A stretch of DNA of 64,000 nt, from assembly GCA_002319075.1 (NCBI GenBank), contig NVQB01000001.1, forward strand, positions 992,001 to 1,056,000, given 5' to 3'. Positions 18,649 to 27,560 of this stretch are shown here, in pieces. The translations under genes were made by a program, and so were the position numbers. The notes under the pieces were generated by a model. It had not been told where the DNA came from. It worked only from the letters and a program-made list of their open reading frames with translations, and did no database searches. The DNA comes from Sphingobacteriaceae bacterium (lineage in GTDB: Bacteria > Bacteroidota > Bacteroidia > B-17B0 > Aurantibacillaceae). Every line of letters starts with the position of its first letter. The first letter of the stretch is position 1.

Positions 18649-19098
18649 TTAATTTTTAATTAGTTTACTTCTTTCTTCAGCTAATGCTGTAATCTCATCT
18701 AATGTTTTAAAAAACTCTTCAACGCGGTCTTTTCCTATTTTTACTTCCACCAGGTGATTAAAATTCCGCACCACATTCTTAGCAAGTTCTTTGGCCGATT
18801 TTCCTTTACTTGTGAGCATTATTTTTATTTTCCTTCCGTCTTCCTTATCAGGAATTCTCTGGATCAGCTTTTTCTTTTCCAGCGACAAAGTAATTCTTGA
18901 CAGAGAAGTACTCTCCATTCCCAACAGCGGCGCAATATCCGAACCGTAAGAACCTTCATGACTATCTATATTCAATAAAAAATGTCCCATCGCAATTGTC
19001 AGATCGTGTAATGAAGCTTCCGAATTATACATTCTGCTCACCACCTGCCACGAAGTTTTTAATTTAGAATCAATAGTCTCTGTGTGTTTTTTGCTCAT
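18649..19098 (-). CDS. MarR-family transcriptional regulator of the fad operon
   Basis: 149 aa. The winged-helix signature is visible: LLGMESTSLSRITLSLEKKKLIQRIPDKEDGRKI (recognition helix and wing), followed by a dimerisation helix. It heads the operon with fadN 12 bases downstream. A near-perfect palindrome lies between its -7 element and the upstream fadD gene, and the same box recurs before fadD/nitronate monooxygenase, so it probably represses itself and fatty-acid degradation, released by acyl-CoA or fatty acid. The ligand is inferred. Confidence 0.9.
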   Translation of the reverse strand: MSKKHTETIDSKLKTSWQVVSRMYNSEASLHDLTIAMGHFLLNIDSHEGSYGSDIAPLLGMESTSLSRITLSLEKKKLIQRIPDKEDGRKIKIMLTSKGKSAKELAKNVVRNFNHLVEVKIGKDRVEEFFKTLDEITALAEERSKLIKN

Positions 19099-19107
19099 AG
19101 TTTAACA

Positions 19108-19144
19108 CAAATATACACTTAATTGTATTATGCACGCATAACAT
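19108..19144 (-). promoter_or_regulatory. marR-fadNAE promoter with candidate MarR operator
   Basis: On the minus strand ATGTTATGCGTGCATAA (19128-19144) contains a 14-bp palindrome with one mismatch. It is followed 12 bases later by TATATTTG (19108-19115), a perfect TAnnTTTG -7 element. The marR ATG begins only nine bases after that element, so the mRNA would have almost no leader. The box is 16/17 identical to the one between fadD and the nitronate monooxygenase. Confidence 0.75.
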
Positions 19145-19146
19145 AA

Positions 19147-20943
19147 TTATAAATGTTCTAAATTTTTACTATCCTGTTTATAAATGCGATCGAATGCCTC
19201 TTTATTTGCAGTCATGATAATTTTCCGCTTTAAAGATAATTTTGGGGTCATCTCACCTTTTTCAACCGTCCACTCATGAGAAAGCAATTCTATCTTTTTA
19301 ATTTTTTCGTATTGAGCCAGATCTTTATTTACATTTTCAACCTCAATCATAATCCTGTTTTTAACCTGCTCATTTTTTACAATTTCTTCATTGCTTGTAA
19401 AAGGCACTTTGTGTTTCTCACACCAGCCTTTTAAGAAAGAGAATGAAGGCACGATAAAAGCGGCAGGGAATTTTTCGTTCTCCCCTATTACCATGGCTTG
19501 CTCTATAAACCGACTTCCTTTTAATTTATTTTCAGTAATCTGCGGTGTAATATATTTTCCGCCAGAGGTCTTAAACATTTCTTTTTTACGATCGGTTATT
19601 TTTAGAAATTTATTGTCAACCAATTCGCCAATGTCGCCCGTATGAAACCAGCCATCTTTATCGATAGCTTCGGCTGTTAAGTCGGGATGATTATAATAAC
19701 CCATCATCACATTTGGCCCCTTCACGCAAATCTCTCCGTCTTCTGAAAATTTTACCTGAACATTATCTATAACAGGACCAACAGTTCCAATCATAATATT
19801 TTCATCTGCGTAATTATTTACGGCAACTACCGGAGAAGTTTCTGTAAGACCATATCCTTCCAGGACTTTAATCTTTGCTGCATGAAAAACTCTGGCCAGT
19901 GGGAGTTGAAGTGCAGATCCTCCGGAAACTATTCCCACGATATTTCCACCAAGCGCTTCTCTCCATTTACTGAAAATAAGTTTGTTGGCAATACCTAATT
20001 GCCATTCATAAAAAGCGCCGTTCTGACCATGTTGCTTGTAGCGCAGCCCCAGGTTAAGCGCCCAGAAGAACAGTAATTTTTTCACACCTGTTAAAGCGTG
20101 CCCCGTATTCACAATCTTTTCGTAAACCTTCTCTAATAATCTCGGAACAGTTACAAAAATATGAGGCTTCACTTCTTTTAAGTTGTCGCCAATTTTTTCT
20201 AAACTCTCGGCGTAATACACCGACATACCGCGACTTATGTACAGGTAAGAAAGCATGCGTTCATAAACGTGATTTAAAGGAAGGAAACTTAAGGCTCTCC
20301 AATCACTTTGAAACGGACAAAGATCTTTACAGGCCAAAACATTACTCACAAAATTCTTGTGAGAAAGCATTACACCTTTAGGATTTCCTGTTGTACCCGA
20401 TGTATATATTAACGTAGCAAGATCTGTATTTTTGATGGAAGTTTTGATGGCTTCCAACTCATTGACATGGGGATTGTTTTTTCCAATTACCACCAAATCC
20501 TGTAAACATTTTACGCCTTCAATTTTTGAGAACGAAAAAATTTCTTTCACGTTCGATCCGCCAATACACGATTTTACTTTTTGATACATTTCATCGTTGG
20601 CAACGAAAAAATATTTTATATCGGCATCACCAATAATATGCTTTAGATCATGCTCACTGATAGTAGGATATAAAGGTGTATTAATACTTCCTGTTTGTGA
20701 ACAGGCATAATCTACAAAATTCCACTCGGGACGGTTATTGGAAATTAAACCAATTTTATCGCCTGGCTTTATACCAAGATCTAAAAAAGCATAACTCAGG
20801 GCATTCACAGTATCGATGTATTCCTGTGTACTGTATTTCCTCCATTCACCATTCTCTTTCGCTGCAAGAGCGTCGGGTTTTAACGGCATTTGTTTGAGGT
20901 GATGAAGCAGGTCGAAGAGACGAAAATTTTCAATTGAATCCAT
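19147..20943 (-). CDS. fadD: Long-chain fatty acid-CoA ligase (AMP-forming)
   Basis: 598 aa from the ATG of MDSIENFRLFDLLHH. An upstream in-frame ATG 12 codons earlier overlaps the promoter and is unlikely. It has the AMP-binding P-loop TLIYTSGTTGNPKGVMLSH, the A5 motif EGYGLTETSPVVA, GWFHTGDIG, and the hinge ITDRKKEMFKTSGGKYI. It activates imported fatty acids to acyl-CoA on the inner face of the membrane. Its promoter lies in the shared divergent region with a MarR-type box, so it is probably in the same regulon as fadNAE. Confidence 0.95.
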   Translation of the reverse strand: MDSIENFRLFDLLHHLKQMPLKPDALAAKENGEWRKYSTQEYIDTVNALSYAFLDLGIKPGDKIGLISNNRPEWNFVDYACSQTGSINTPLYPTISEHDLKHIIGDADIKYFFVANDEMYQKVKSCIGGSNVKEIFSFSKIEGVKCLQDLVVIGKNNPHVNELEAIKTSIKNTDLATLIYTSGTTGNPKGVMLSHKNFVSNVLACKDLCPFQSDWRALSFLPLNHVYERMLSYLYISRGMSVYYAESLEKIGDNLKEVKPHIFVTVPRLLEKVYEKIVNTGHALTGVKKLLFFWALNLGLRYKQHGQNGAFYEWQLGIANKLIFSKWREALGGNIVGIVSGGSALQLPLARVFHAAKIKVLEGYGLTETSPVVAVNNYADENIMIGTVGPVIDNVQVKFSEDGEICVKGPNVMMGYYNHPDLTAEAIDKDGWFHTGDIGELVDNKFLKITDRKKEMFKTSGGKYITPQITENKLKGSRFIEQAMVIGENEKFPAAFIVPSFSFLKGWCEKHKVPFTSNEEIVKNEQVKNRIMIEVENVNKDLAQYEKIKKIELLSHEWTVEKGEMTPKLSLKRKIIMTANKEAFDRIYKQDSKNLEHL

Positions 20944-20982
20944 AATGCGTTTTTTTTTAAGGATACTTTTAGGCTGCATAAA

Positions 20983-21015
20983 ATGTTATGCATGCATAAA
21001 AATAAAGTATATTTG
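20983..21015 (+). promoter_or_regulatory. Divergent fadD / nitronate monooxygenase promoter with candidate MarR operator
   Basis: ATGTTATGCATGCATAA (20983-20999) contains the perfect 14-bp palindrome TTATGCATGCATAA. Eight bases later comes TATATTTG (21008-21015), a TAnnTTTG -7 element pointing to the plus-strand gene, whose ATG is 23 bases further. A protein on the palindrome would cover the spacer of this promoter and lie about 43 bases upstream of the fadD start. Confidence 0.75.
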
Positions 21016-21038
21016 TATTAAATCAAAATTATTTTCAG

Positions 21039-22028
21039 ATGAAGGATAATGTGTTAAATCGTTTATTAAAGATTGATTTCCCCGTTATTATGGCACCCAT
21101 GTTTTTGGTGAGCAACGTGGAAATGATGAAAGCAGGAATGCGCTCTGGCATCATGGCTACCTTTCCGACTCTAAACTACCGTAAAGAGGGCGAACTGGAA
21201 AAGGTACTGGACGAACTTAATGCTTATTGTAAACTTCATAATGGCAGTTACGGGGTTAACATTATTGTACAAAAATCAAATCCTTTGTCCATTAAACATA
21301 CAAAGATCTGTTTACAAAAACAAGTCCCCTTCTTTATTACTTCGTTAGGAAATCCTAAAGAAGTTATTGATGGAGCGCATGTTTATGGAGGAAAGGTTTT
21401 TTGCGATGTCACCAATCTGATTCATGCTAAGAAATGTGCAGATGCAGGCTGCGATGGCTTTATTGCTGTTGGACAAGGCGCCGGCGGACATGCAGGGCCA
21501 AATCCTTTGCAGGTATTAGTCCCTGCCCTGAAAGAGCATTTTCCGGGTATCCCGGTGATAGCGGCTGGCGGTATTACAAATGGCGCAGGACTGTTGTCGG
21601 TACAAGTGTTAGGTGCAAGCGGTGTTTCAATAGGAACACGCTTTATTGCCAGCACTGAAGCGGGAGTAAATGATAATTACAAAAACGCGATTGTTAAGTC
21701 CGGGATGGAAGATATTGTTATGACGACCAAATTATCGGGAACTCCCTGCGCTGTGATTAACAACGATGCTGCAAAGAAAATGGGCTACACGCAAAATTGG
21801 TTTGAAAAACTACTCAGCAATAACGCACAGACAAAAAAATGGTTTAAGATGCTGGTACAACTAAGGGGCATGCAAAAACTGGAGAAATCGGTGCTGCCAA
21901 ATAATTATCTGAGTCTGTGGACCGCGGGTAAATCTTCAGAGCTGGTGCATGATATTATTTCTTGTGAGGAAATTGTGGCGAGGATAAAGAGAGAGTATTT
22001 GCAAAGCCTTGCGGAGATAAGCGCGTAA
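21039..22028 (+). CDS. Nitronate monooxygenase / NPD-family flavoprotein
   Basis: 329 aa. TIM-barrel FMN-binding features of the 2-nitropropane dioxygenase family are visible: FPVIMAPMFLVSN, the AVGQGAGGHAGP loop with its His, VIAAGGITNGAG, and GVSIGTRFIAS (phosphate binding). The family includes nitronate monooxygenases and FabK-like enoyl reductases; FabK-type function cannot be excluded. It shares a bidirectional promoter and candidate MarR operator with fadD, which points to a role in acyl metabolism rather than nitronate defence. A weak hairpin without a T tract lies 40 bases downstream. Confidence 0.88.
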   Translation: MKDNVLNRLLKIDFPVIMAPMFLVSNVEMMKAGMRSGIMATFPTLNYRKEGELEKVLDELNAYCKLHNGSYGVNIIVQKSNPLSIKHTKICLQKQVPFFITSLGNPKEVIDGAHVYGGKVFCDVTNLIHAKKCADAGCDGFIAVGQGAGGHAGPNPLQVLVPALKEHFPGIPVIAAGGITNGAGLLSVQVLGASGVSIGTRFIASTEAGVNDNYKNAIVKSGMEDIVMTTKLSGTPCAVINNDAAKKMGYTQNWFEKLLSNNAQTKKWFKMLVQLRGMQKLEKSVLPNNYLSLWTAGKSSELVHDIISCEEIVARIKREYLQSLAEISA

Positions 22029-22291
22029 GTCTGCGCCCACTTCAATAATCCCTTGTCTGTTTTGACACAGATTTCAGCTGATGCTGCTGATCTGTCCGCT
22101 TAAAAATTCACAGATGCTTTCTTTTCAACGAACTACTGAAGTTGCAGGGATGTAGTTTCTGTAAACCTGCTTCCGCCATTAAACCAAATACAAAAAAATA
22201 TAAACTCCCGTCAGGAAAAACGACTCCAGGAATTGTCTGCTAGCATTTTATCTTTTTAATTTCTACTTTAATCCGTCTAAAATTTTATATT

Positions 22292-23392
22292 ATGATTCAA
22301 TCAAAAAAAATTCAAACCGCTTCTTTGAATACCCACTATTTAGAAAGTGGTGATAGCAGTAAAAACCTTGTTGTACTAGTACACGGAAATGTTTCGTCGG
22401 CTGTATTTTTTAAACCTTTAATGGAAAAGCTGGGAGACACGAATCATTATGTTGCCCCAGATATGCGCGGTTACGGTGATTCAGAAACAAAGGCAGTGAA
22501 TGCTATTACCGGATTAAATGATTTTTCTACAGACCTCAACAATTTTATAAAAGCCGTTAATAAAGAAAATAAACCTGTTCACTTGTTGGGTTGGTCGCTT
22601 GGTGGGTCTGTTATTATGGAAGCTGCTATGAAAGAATCGACAACTATTCAAAGTCTGACATTGGTTTCTGCCATGTCACCGTTTGGCTTCGGAGCTTCTA
22701 TGAACACAGGCCTTGAATTAAAACCTACTTCAAAAGATTTTGCTGGTAGCGGCGGTGGCGCTGTAAATCCTTCTTTTATTGACAGCATTCGTACGCAGGA
22801 TGCAAAGCTCCCGTCAACTGCTCCGGCAGGTATGCAGGCGAGTCCGCAAAACTACGCGCGTACTACTATGAACACTTTGTATTTTAAAGCTGTGAACGGT
22901 CAAACACTCTTGCAAAGAGGCGTGATTGATCAAGCCACCGAAGATGCGTTTACAGAGTCGATGTTTCAAACAAAACTAGGTGAGGATAACTACCCTGGAA
23001 ACTCTGCCGCCACAGCAGACTGGCCAGGCATGGCACCCGGAGACAAAGGCGTAAACAATGCAATCTCTGCAAAATATTGCAACATCAGTTCTTTTGCATC
23101 TAAAGGCTTAACACTGCCTATACTTTGGATTCGTGGTGATAGCGATTTAATTGTTTCGGATGCTTCCTTCGTGGATGTAAATAACTTAGGAAAATTAGGC
23201 TTCATCCCGGGGTGGCCTGGAGATGCTACTAACCCACCTCAGCCAATGATTAAACAGTTAAGATCAGTATTGGATGAATACAAAAAAAACGGTGGCCTTT
23301 ATAACGAAGTTGTGTTTGAAGACTGCGGACATTCCCCTCTTATAGAATATCCCGATAAGTTTAAAGCTCTTTTTCTCGATTTTATCCGCTAA
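22292..23392 (+). CDS. Alpha/beta hydrolase
   Basis: 366 aa. Canonical fold motifs: oxyanion segment VLVHGNVSSAVFF, nucleophile elbow LGWSLGGSV (Ser102), acid in WIRGDSDLIV (Asp283 or Asp285) and His347 in DCGHSPLIEYP. A long insertion (about 130-270) forms a cap rich in Gly/Ala. There is no signal peptide, so it is probably cytoplasmic. The substrate is unknown; an esterase role beside the fatty-acid region is possible but it has its own spacing and no visible MarR box. Confidence 0.88.
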   Translation: MIQSKKIQTASLNTHYLESGDSSKNLVVLVHGNVSSAVFFKPLMEKLGDTNHYVAPDMRGYGDSETKAVNAITGLNDFSTDLNNFIKAVNKENKPVHLLGWSLGGSVIMEAAMKESTTIQSLTLVSAMSPFGFGASMNTGLELKPTSKDFAGSGGGAVNPSFIDSIRTQDAKLPSTAPAGMQASPQNYARTTMNTLYFKAVNGQTLLQRGVIDQATEDAFTESMFQTKLGEDNYPGNSAATADWPGMAPGDKGVNNAISAKYCNISSFASKGLTLPILWIRGDSDLIVSDASFVDVNNLGKLGFIPGWPGDATNPPQPMIKQLRSVLDEYKKNGGLYNEVVFEDCGHSPLIEYPDKFKALFLDFIR

Positions 23393-23545
23393 AAAAGCTG
23401 AACTCCACCTGCCACGATTTTATATTTAGATGGTTATGCCTGTGCCAATTTCTACAGTTGGAATAAGGAAAATTATGCCTCATATAAGCCCTGTCCTTCT
23501 GGAAAACAGGATGATTTACCCCATAAATTAAACTCCTGGAGATAG

Positions 23546-23965
23546 TTAACGTAATTGAATTACGCTTCTGATCTTAAACTTTCCATGCTCGAATAGTTGA
23601 GCATAAGTTTTTTGAATGTAGTGGTACATTTCAAGGTGTGAAGGGATAGAAATATCCAGGTTTCTTGATAGCTGAAGGTTGCAATCTAATTCAATTTTCA
23701 CTCTTCTGCGAAGCACCTTATCCACCAGACCTGATTTTTCTGTAGTTACTTTGCCACTCAAAACGATCTTATAAAAATGCATCGCGGCTTCCAATTCGTT
23801 TTTTGCAATCAATTTTAAATTCGAAAGGCTCTGGAACCTGGCATGCAGGGTTTTATACTCGGCTGTAGAAATATAGGGCGTGATAAGCTTTTTAATGTTG
23901 AAAATTTCAGAGGATAGTTCCTGGATATGGTGTCTCAATAAAACTAATTCTTGCGTGTTAGTCAT
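23546..23965 (-). CDS. Hypothetical small helical protein
   Basis: 139 aa from the ATG of MTNTQELVLLRHHI; the longer frame adds an unlikely hydrophobic leader. It is mostly predicted helix, with basic RRRVKIELDCNLQLSRNLDI in the middle. There are no membrane segments, signal or motif I recognise. It lies downstream of the sensor kinase on the same strand order but with its own gap of more than 90 bases. Function unknown. Confidence 0.55.
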   Translation of the reverse strand: MTNTQELVLLRHHIQELSSEIFNIKKLITPYISTAEYKTLHARFQSLSNLKLIAKNELEAAMHFYKIVLSGKVTTEKSGLVDKVLRRRVKIELDCNLQLSRNLDISIPSHLEMYHYIQKTYAQLFEHGKFKIRSVIQLR

Positions 23966-24098
23966 GCAGTGTATTTTACTAATAATGCAAATAAAAGACA
24001 TTAAAAGACTTAATAAATTAGAAATGTATTAGAATTTACCGGATCGCAGAAGTGCCTTACAAATGACAGAAGCCTTAGCAGTTTTGATGAGCTTTGTG

Positions 24099-25475
24099 TT
24101 AAGACCCGAGTATAGGCGGGAAAGCAATGGAAAAGATGGTTCCTTTATTCTTTTCAGATGCCAGGTAAATTTGTGCGGCATGCAATTGAACTATCTTTTT
24201 TGTCAACGCTAAACCAATACCATGACCCTTGGTTTCGGAGGTTGAATTAGCCCTGTAAAAAGGTTCAAATACCAGGGCACTTTCTTCCTTACTTAATCCT
24301 ACTCCCTTATCTTCAAATTTTAATAAAACTGTTTCATGGGTATCAAAAAGCAAATGAACCTCGCACGATTGATTATCACTGAATTTGCATGCATTGTCAA
24401 TCAGGTTTGTAAAAGCAACTTTTAGTAATGCCTCATTTCCTTTTATAATGAGTTTGTTTTCATCTTCCGGCATTTGATCAAGATGAATATTTACTTTGTA
24501 TGTAGGCTGTGTTTTATGAAAATAATCTCTGCAAAACCATAGTAGATCATCTATACGAAGATCGCTCAGCTGAATTTCACCCTCGTAATTGAGCCGCGTG
24601 TATTCCATAAGATCATGCGTGGTGCGGTTCAGATTTTTGATATCTTCCAATACAGAAGTAATACTTGCTTTGTATTCCGGTACGCTTCTTTCATTAATTA
24701 AACTCACCTGTAATTGAGACGTAATAGAGGTTAAAGGATTTTTCAATTCGTGCGAGGCTCCACTTACGAAAAGTTTTTGCAACTGAAAGGCCTTTTCCAG
24801 GCGATCCAGAAGTGTATTAAAAGTAGTTATCAGATGCCCTATCTCATCCTTGTTGGTGCCTGGCTTTAATCGTTTGTCAAGAAGCTCTACATCCATCTTT
24901 TCTACTTCATTAATAACCGCAGAAAGCGGCTGCAAAGCTTTTCCAGCGTAAACCCATCCTGAAAAAGCAACAATGGAAATCATAAAAATGAAAAGCAGGA
25001 TAAGGGTGTTTCTTAAGTTCTTTAACTTATTAAAACCCGACTGGTCTATGGCTCCCGCGAAAACAACAAAATGATTTTCACTATCCTTGTAGGTTGTACC
25101 AAGTATTTCAAAGCCATTTTGTTTAAACTCTTTTCTTGTGGTCTTTCTAATTTCCGCAAAAAGAGCGTCTTCTATTTTGAAATCCAGCGAATCATTATTT
25201 GTATAAATCTGCCGGTTTTCATTGTTGTAGATACTGATGTTCTCAAAAGGCAATTTATCTTTTTGCGTGCGATCAAGAATACGTTGCATAGTAGAGTCTA
25301 TTTGCTTTACAGACATAAAGATCTCCGCTGACGTTTTCGCTTTATTCTCGAGGCGTTTGTAAAATTCAACTTTCCGGTAATTGTAGGAGGAATAATAAAC
25401 TACCCCAAATCCCATAAAAATGATCAGGGTAACAATGCCTATAAACTGTAAGGTTAATTTTGTCCTGATCTGCAT
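24099..25475 (-). CDS. HAMP-type sensor histidine kinase (OmpR-partner class)
   Basis: 458 aa from the ATG of MQIRTKLTLQ, which lies one base after the stop of the response regulator; the longer frame would overlap it. Layout: TM helix (about 11-30), periplasmic sensor (30-150), second TM (about 158-178), HAMP, HisKA with GASHELKNPLTSI (His242), HATPase with NLIDNACKFS, FEDKGVGLS and GHGIGLALTKKIV. This is a classical metal- or envelope-stress-type kinase; no ligand can be read. It forms a pair with the upstream OmpR-type regulator. Confidence 0.94.
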   Translation of the reverse strand: MQIRTKLTLQFIGIVTLIIFMGFGVVYYSSYNYRKVEFYKRLENKAKTSAEIFMSVKQIDSTMQRILDRTQKDKLPFENISIYNNENRQIYTNNDSLDFKIEDALFAEIRKTTRKEFKQNGFEILGTTYKDSENHFVVFAGAIDQSGFNKLKNLRNTLILLFIFMISIVAFSGWVYAGKALQPLSAVINEVEKMDVELLDKRLKPGTNKDEIGHLITTFNTLLDRLEKAFQLQKLFVSGASHELKNPLTSITSQLQVSLINERSVPEYKASITSVLEDIKNLNRTTHDLMEYTRLNYEGEIQLSDLRIDDLLWFCRDYFHKTQPTYKVNIHLDQMPEDENKLIIKGNEALLKVAFTNLIDNACKFSDNQSCEVHLLFDTHETVLLKFEDKGVGLSKEESALVFEPFYRANSTSETKGHGIGLALTKKIVQLHAAQIYLASEKNKGTIFSIAFPPILGS

Positions 25476-25476
25476 T

Positions 25477-26157
25477 TTATGTTTCTTCTCTAAAAATATA
25501 CCCAATTCCTTTTTTTGTGTGAATGAGTTTTACCGGAAAATCTTTATCTATTTTATTGCGCAGGTAACTCACATAAACTTCGATGATATTTGTACCCGTA
25601 TCAAAATTAAGATCCCATACTTTTTCCGAGATTTCTTCCTTAGAGATCACCCTGTGTTTATTTAGCATGAAAAATTCGAGCAGTGCAAATTCTTTAGCGG
25701 TAAGGCTTATCATTTTCCCTCCACGCTGAATTTCTTTGGTATCAAGGTCTAACTTAAGATCGGCATAACTCAAATATCTTTCTTGTAGCGGCATGGTGCG
25801 GGTGCGGTTAATAGACACTTTAATACGCGCAAGCAATTCATCAAAGTCAAACGGCTTTACAAGATAATCGTCACTGCCTGCATCAAACCCTTTAATTTTA
25901 TCGGAAGTAAGGCCCATTGCAGTAAGCATAATTACCGGCGTGAAATTTTTGTCCTCACGAAGTTTCCTGCAAAATTCCAATCCACTTATTTTAGGTAGAA
26001 TGATGTCTGTAATTATAAGATCGAAATTAAAGGCCGTGGCCAATCTGAGAGCTTTTTCTCCATCGTAGGCAATCTGAACTTCATAGCCTTTTTCTTTTAA
26101 GCCTTTTTGCAAGATATTGGCCGTCTTTATTTCATCTTCAACAACAAGTAGCTTCAT
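25477..26157 (-). CDS. OmpR/PhoB-family response regulator
   Basis: 226 aa. The receiver has LLVVEDEIKTA, Asp51 in LIITDIILPKISG, and KPFDFDELLARI. The C-terminal winged helix has LTAKEFALLEFFMLNKHRVI and the recognition segment NIIEVYVSYLRNKID. First gene of a minus-strand pair; the kinase ATG is one base after its stop. Confidence 0.96.
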   Translation of the reverse strand: MKLLVVEDEIKTANILQKGLKEKGYEVQIAYDGEKALRLATAFNFDLIITDIILPKISGLEFCRKLREDKNFTPVIMLTAMGLTSDKIKGFDAGSDDYLVKPFDFDELLARIKVSINRTRTMPLQERYLSYADLKLDLDTKEIQRGGKMISLTAKEFALLEFFMLNKHRVISKEEISEKVWDLNFDTGTNIIEVYVSYLRNKIDKDFPVKLIHTKKGIGYIFREET

Positions 26158-26494
26158 ACCCGTAAAGTTAATTCTTAGCGACTTACGTCGGCATTAGAAA
26201 TTACTTAGAATTACCAAATTTTGTAAAGATTAAAGAAAGAAGCTCTTTTTCTAAGGTTATTTTAATTTGGGAGTAAGGGTTCCCTTTTATATTTGCCAAG
26301 CTTTTCATGCTGATAATGATGAGAGTTGGCAAGAAGAGTGTGTCTTCTGCGAACACCTCCGATACTAGCTATCGGGTCCGGGAAACTTTGCATAAAATTA
26401 CTTTTTTCATTAGGCAAGGTTTTCCGGTTTTGGTTTTAGATCCTCCCAAAACAAGTTCAGTACAAGGTGTTAAGGCTTGTTGTGTGAAATGAAA
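26158..26494. other. Intergenic region upstream of the OmpR-type system
   Basis: This holds the promoter side of the two-component operon and the end of the convergent-lying AraC gene region. The only structure seen is an inverted repeat CCGATA-CTAGC-TATCGG (26359-26375), a short GC-containing palindrome of a kind found in Bacteroidota spacers. A 61-codon open frame on the plus strand (26307-26492) crosses it and does not look like protein. Confidence 0.5.
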
Positions 26495-27427
26495 TTACTG
26501 CAGGCCTGTTTTCACTTTCACTAAATATTCACCTGGAGTAATGCCTTCTGTTTTTTTGAAGACGCGAGAAAAATAATTTGGATCAGAGAATCCAAGAGCA
26601 AAACATACTTCTTTGATTTTAATATTTTCAGAACCCATCAAGGTTTTAGCATGTTTAATTTTTTCAGTTAAAATCATTTTACCCGGGGGCACACCAAATT
26701 CGTTTGTAAATGTTCTGTAAAAAACAGACTTGCTCATGCAGGCCATTTTACTCAGTTCTTTGGGGTCAATTACTGAGGTAATGTTTCTGCGAATATATTC
26801 GATAACGGCTCTGAAACGTTCGTTCGTGTTTCCTGTGGTGTCTACTGTGCCGTTTAACTGACCATAATTTTGAAGACGCATAATAGAAAGTACTAGTTCT
26901 TTTAATTTAATATCTACAAGAATATCTTTCAGAGGATCGCTCCCCGAAAAAATCCGGATCAGTTTACTTCCAAGTAATGCAATACTTTCATCATTCTGCA
27001 ACCAAAGTTGATTGCGATCAAGATGCCAGCTTCCGCCCGATTCCTGATCGCGTGGAAAAGTATCATTAATGTATTCTAATTGTTTTTGCAAGTACTCATC
27101 TTCAATCACCAGCGCAGTGCATTGTGTAGGATTCGTATAATTTGCTTCCGGAAAATCGATAATCATTTCCTTATTCGAAGGCAGAATAAAAGTCTCTCCC
27201 GGTAAATAATTTCTCCCCGCATCATTAGCACTTTCATGCAGAATTTTTTTCCCTTTCAACATAGAAGTAATCGTGAATCCTTCAAAAGTTAAATGGATAT
27301 TCTCAACTTTTTTATGCGTCTCGTAGATATTGAGTTCGCAGCGATTCAGGGCATAAGTTGTTTTCTGTTCAACTTCCGTCCTAAGCTTATCTACGTTTGT
27401 TGTATTAATTGAACTTAATTGATACAT
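26495..27427 (-). CDS. AraC-family transcriptional regulator (AraC_N type)
   Basis: 310 aa. The N-terminal ligand domain has GFTITSMLKGKKIL and LPSNKEMIIDFPEANYTNPT, the AraC_N pattern. The C-terminal double HTH shows DPKELSKMACMSKSVFYRTF and IKEVCFALGFSDPNYFSRVFKK. It lies divergent to the SBF transporter and close to an aldehyde dehydrogenase, an arrangement in which AraC_N regulators respond to alcohols or aldehydes. That role is inferred from context. Confidence 0.9.
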   Translation of the reverse strand: MYQLSSINTTNVDKLRTEVEQKTTYALNRCELNIYETHKKVENIHLTFEGFTITSMLKGKKILHESANDAGRNYLPGETFILPSNKEMIIDFPEANYTNPTQCTALVIEDEYLQKQLEYINDTFPRDQESGGSWHLDRNQLWLQNDESIALLGSKLIRIFSGSDPLKDILVDIKLKELVLSIMRLQNYGQLNGTVDTTGNTNERFRAVIEYIRRNITSVIDPKELSKMACMSKSVFYRTFTNEFGVPPGKMILTEKIKHAKTLMGSENIKIKEVCFALGFSDPNYFSRVFKKTEGITPGEYLVKVKTGLQ

Positions 27428-27560
27428 ACTTGAAAATTTTACTTAATCCAAATATAATCAATAGCCTTAGTTTTTCCTTACAGCAGAATTATCCAATCTC
27501 AGATTGGGAAATCTGTGCTATTTTCAAAAACATCCACAAAAGTTTAATTTTACAGGCTTT

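Noticed and set aside
26307-26492. 61-codon plus-strand open frame between the OmpR system and the AraC gene
   Set aside because: It crosses a spacer palindrome and has no recognisable domain or start context.
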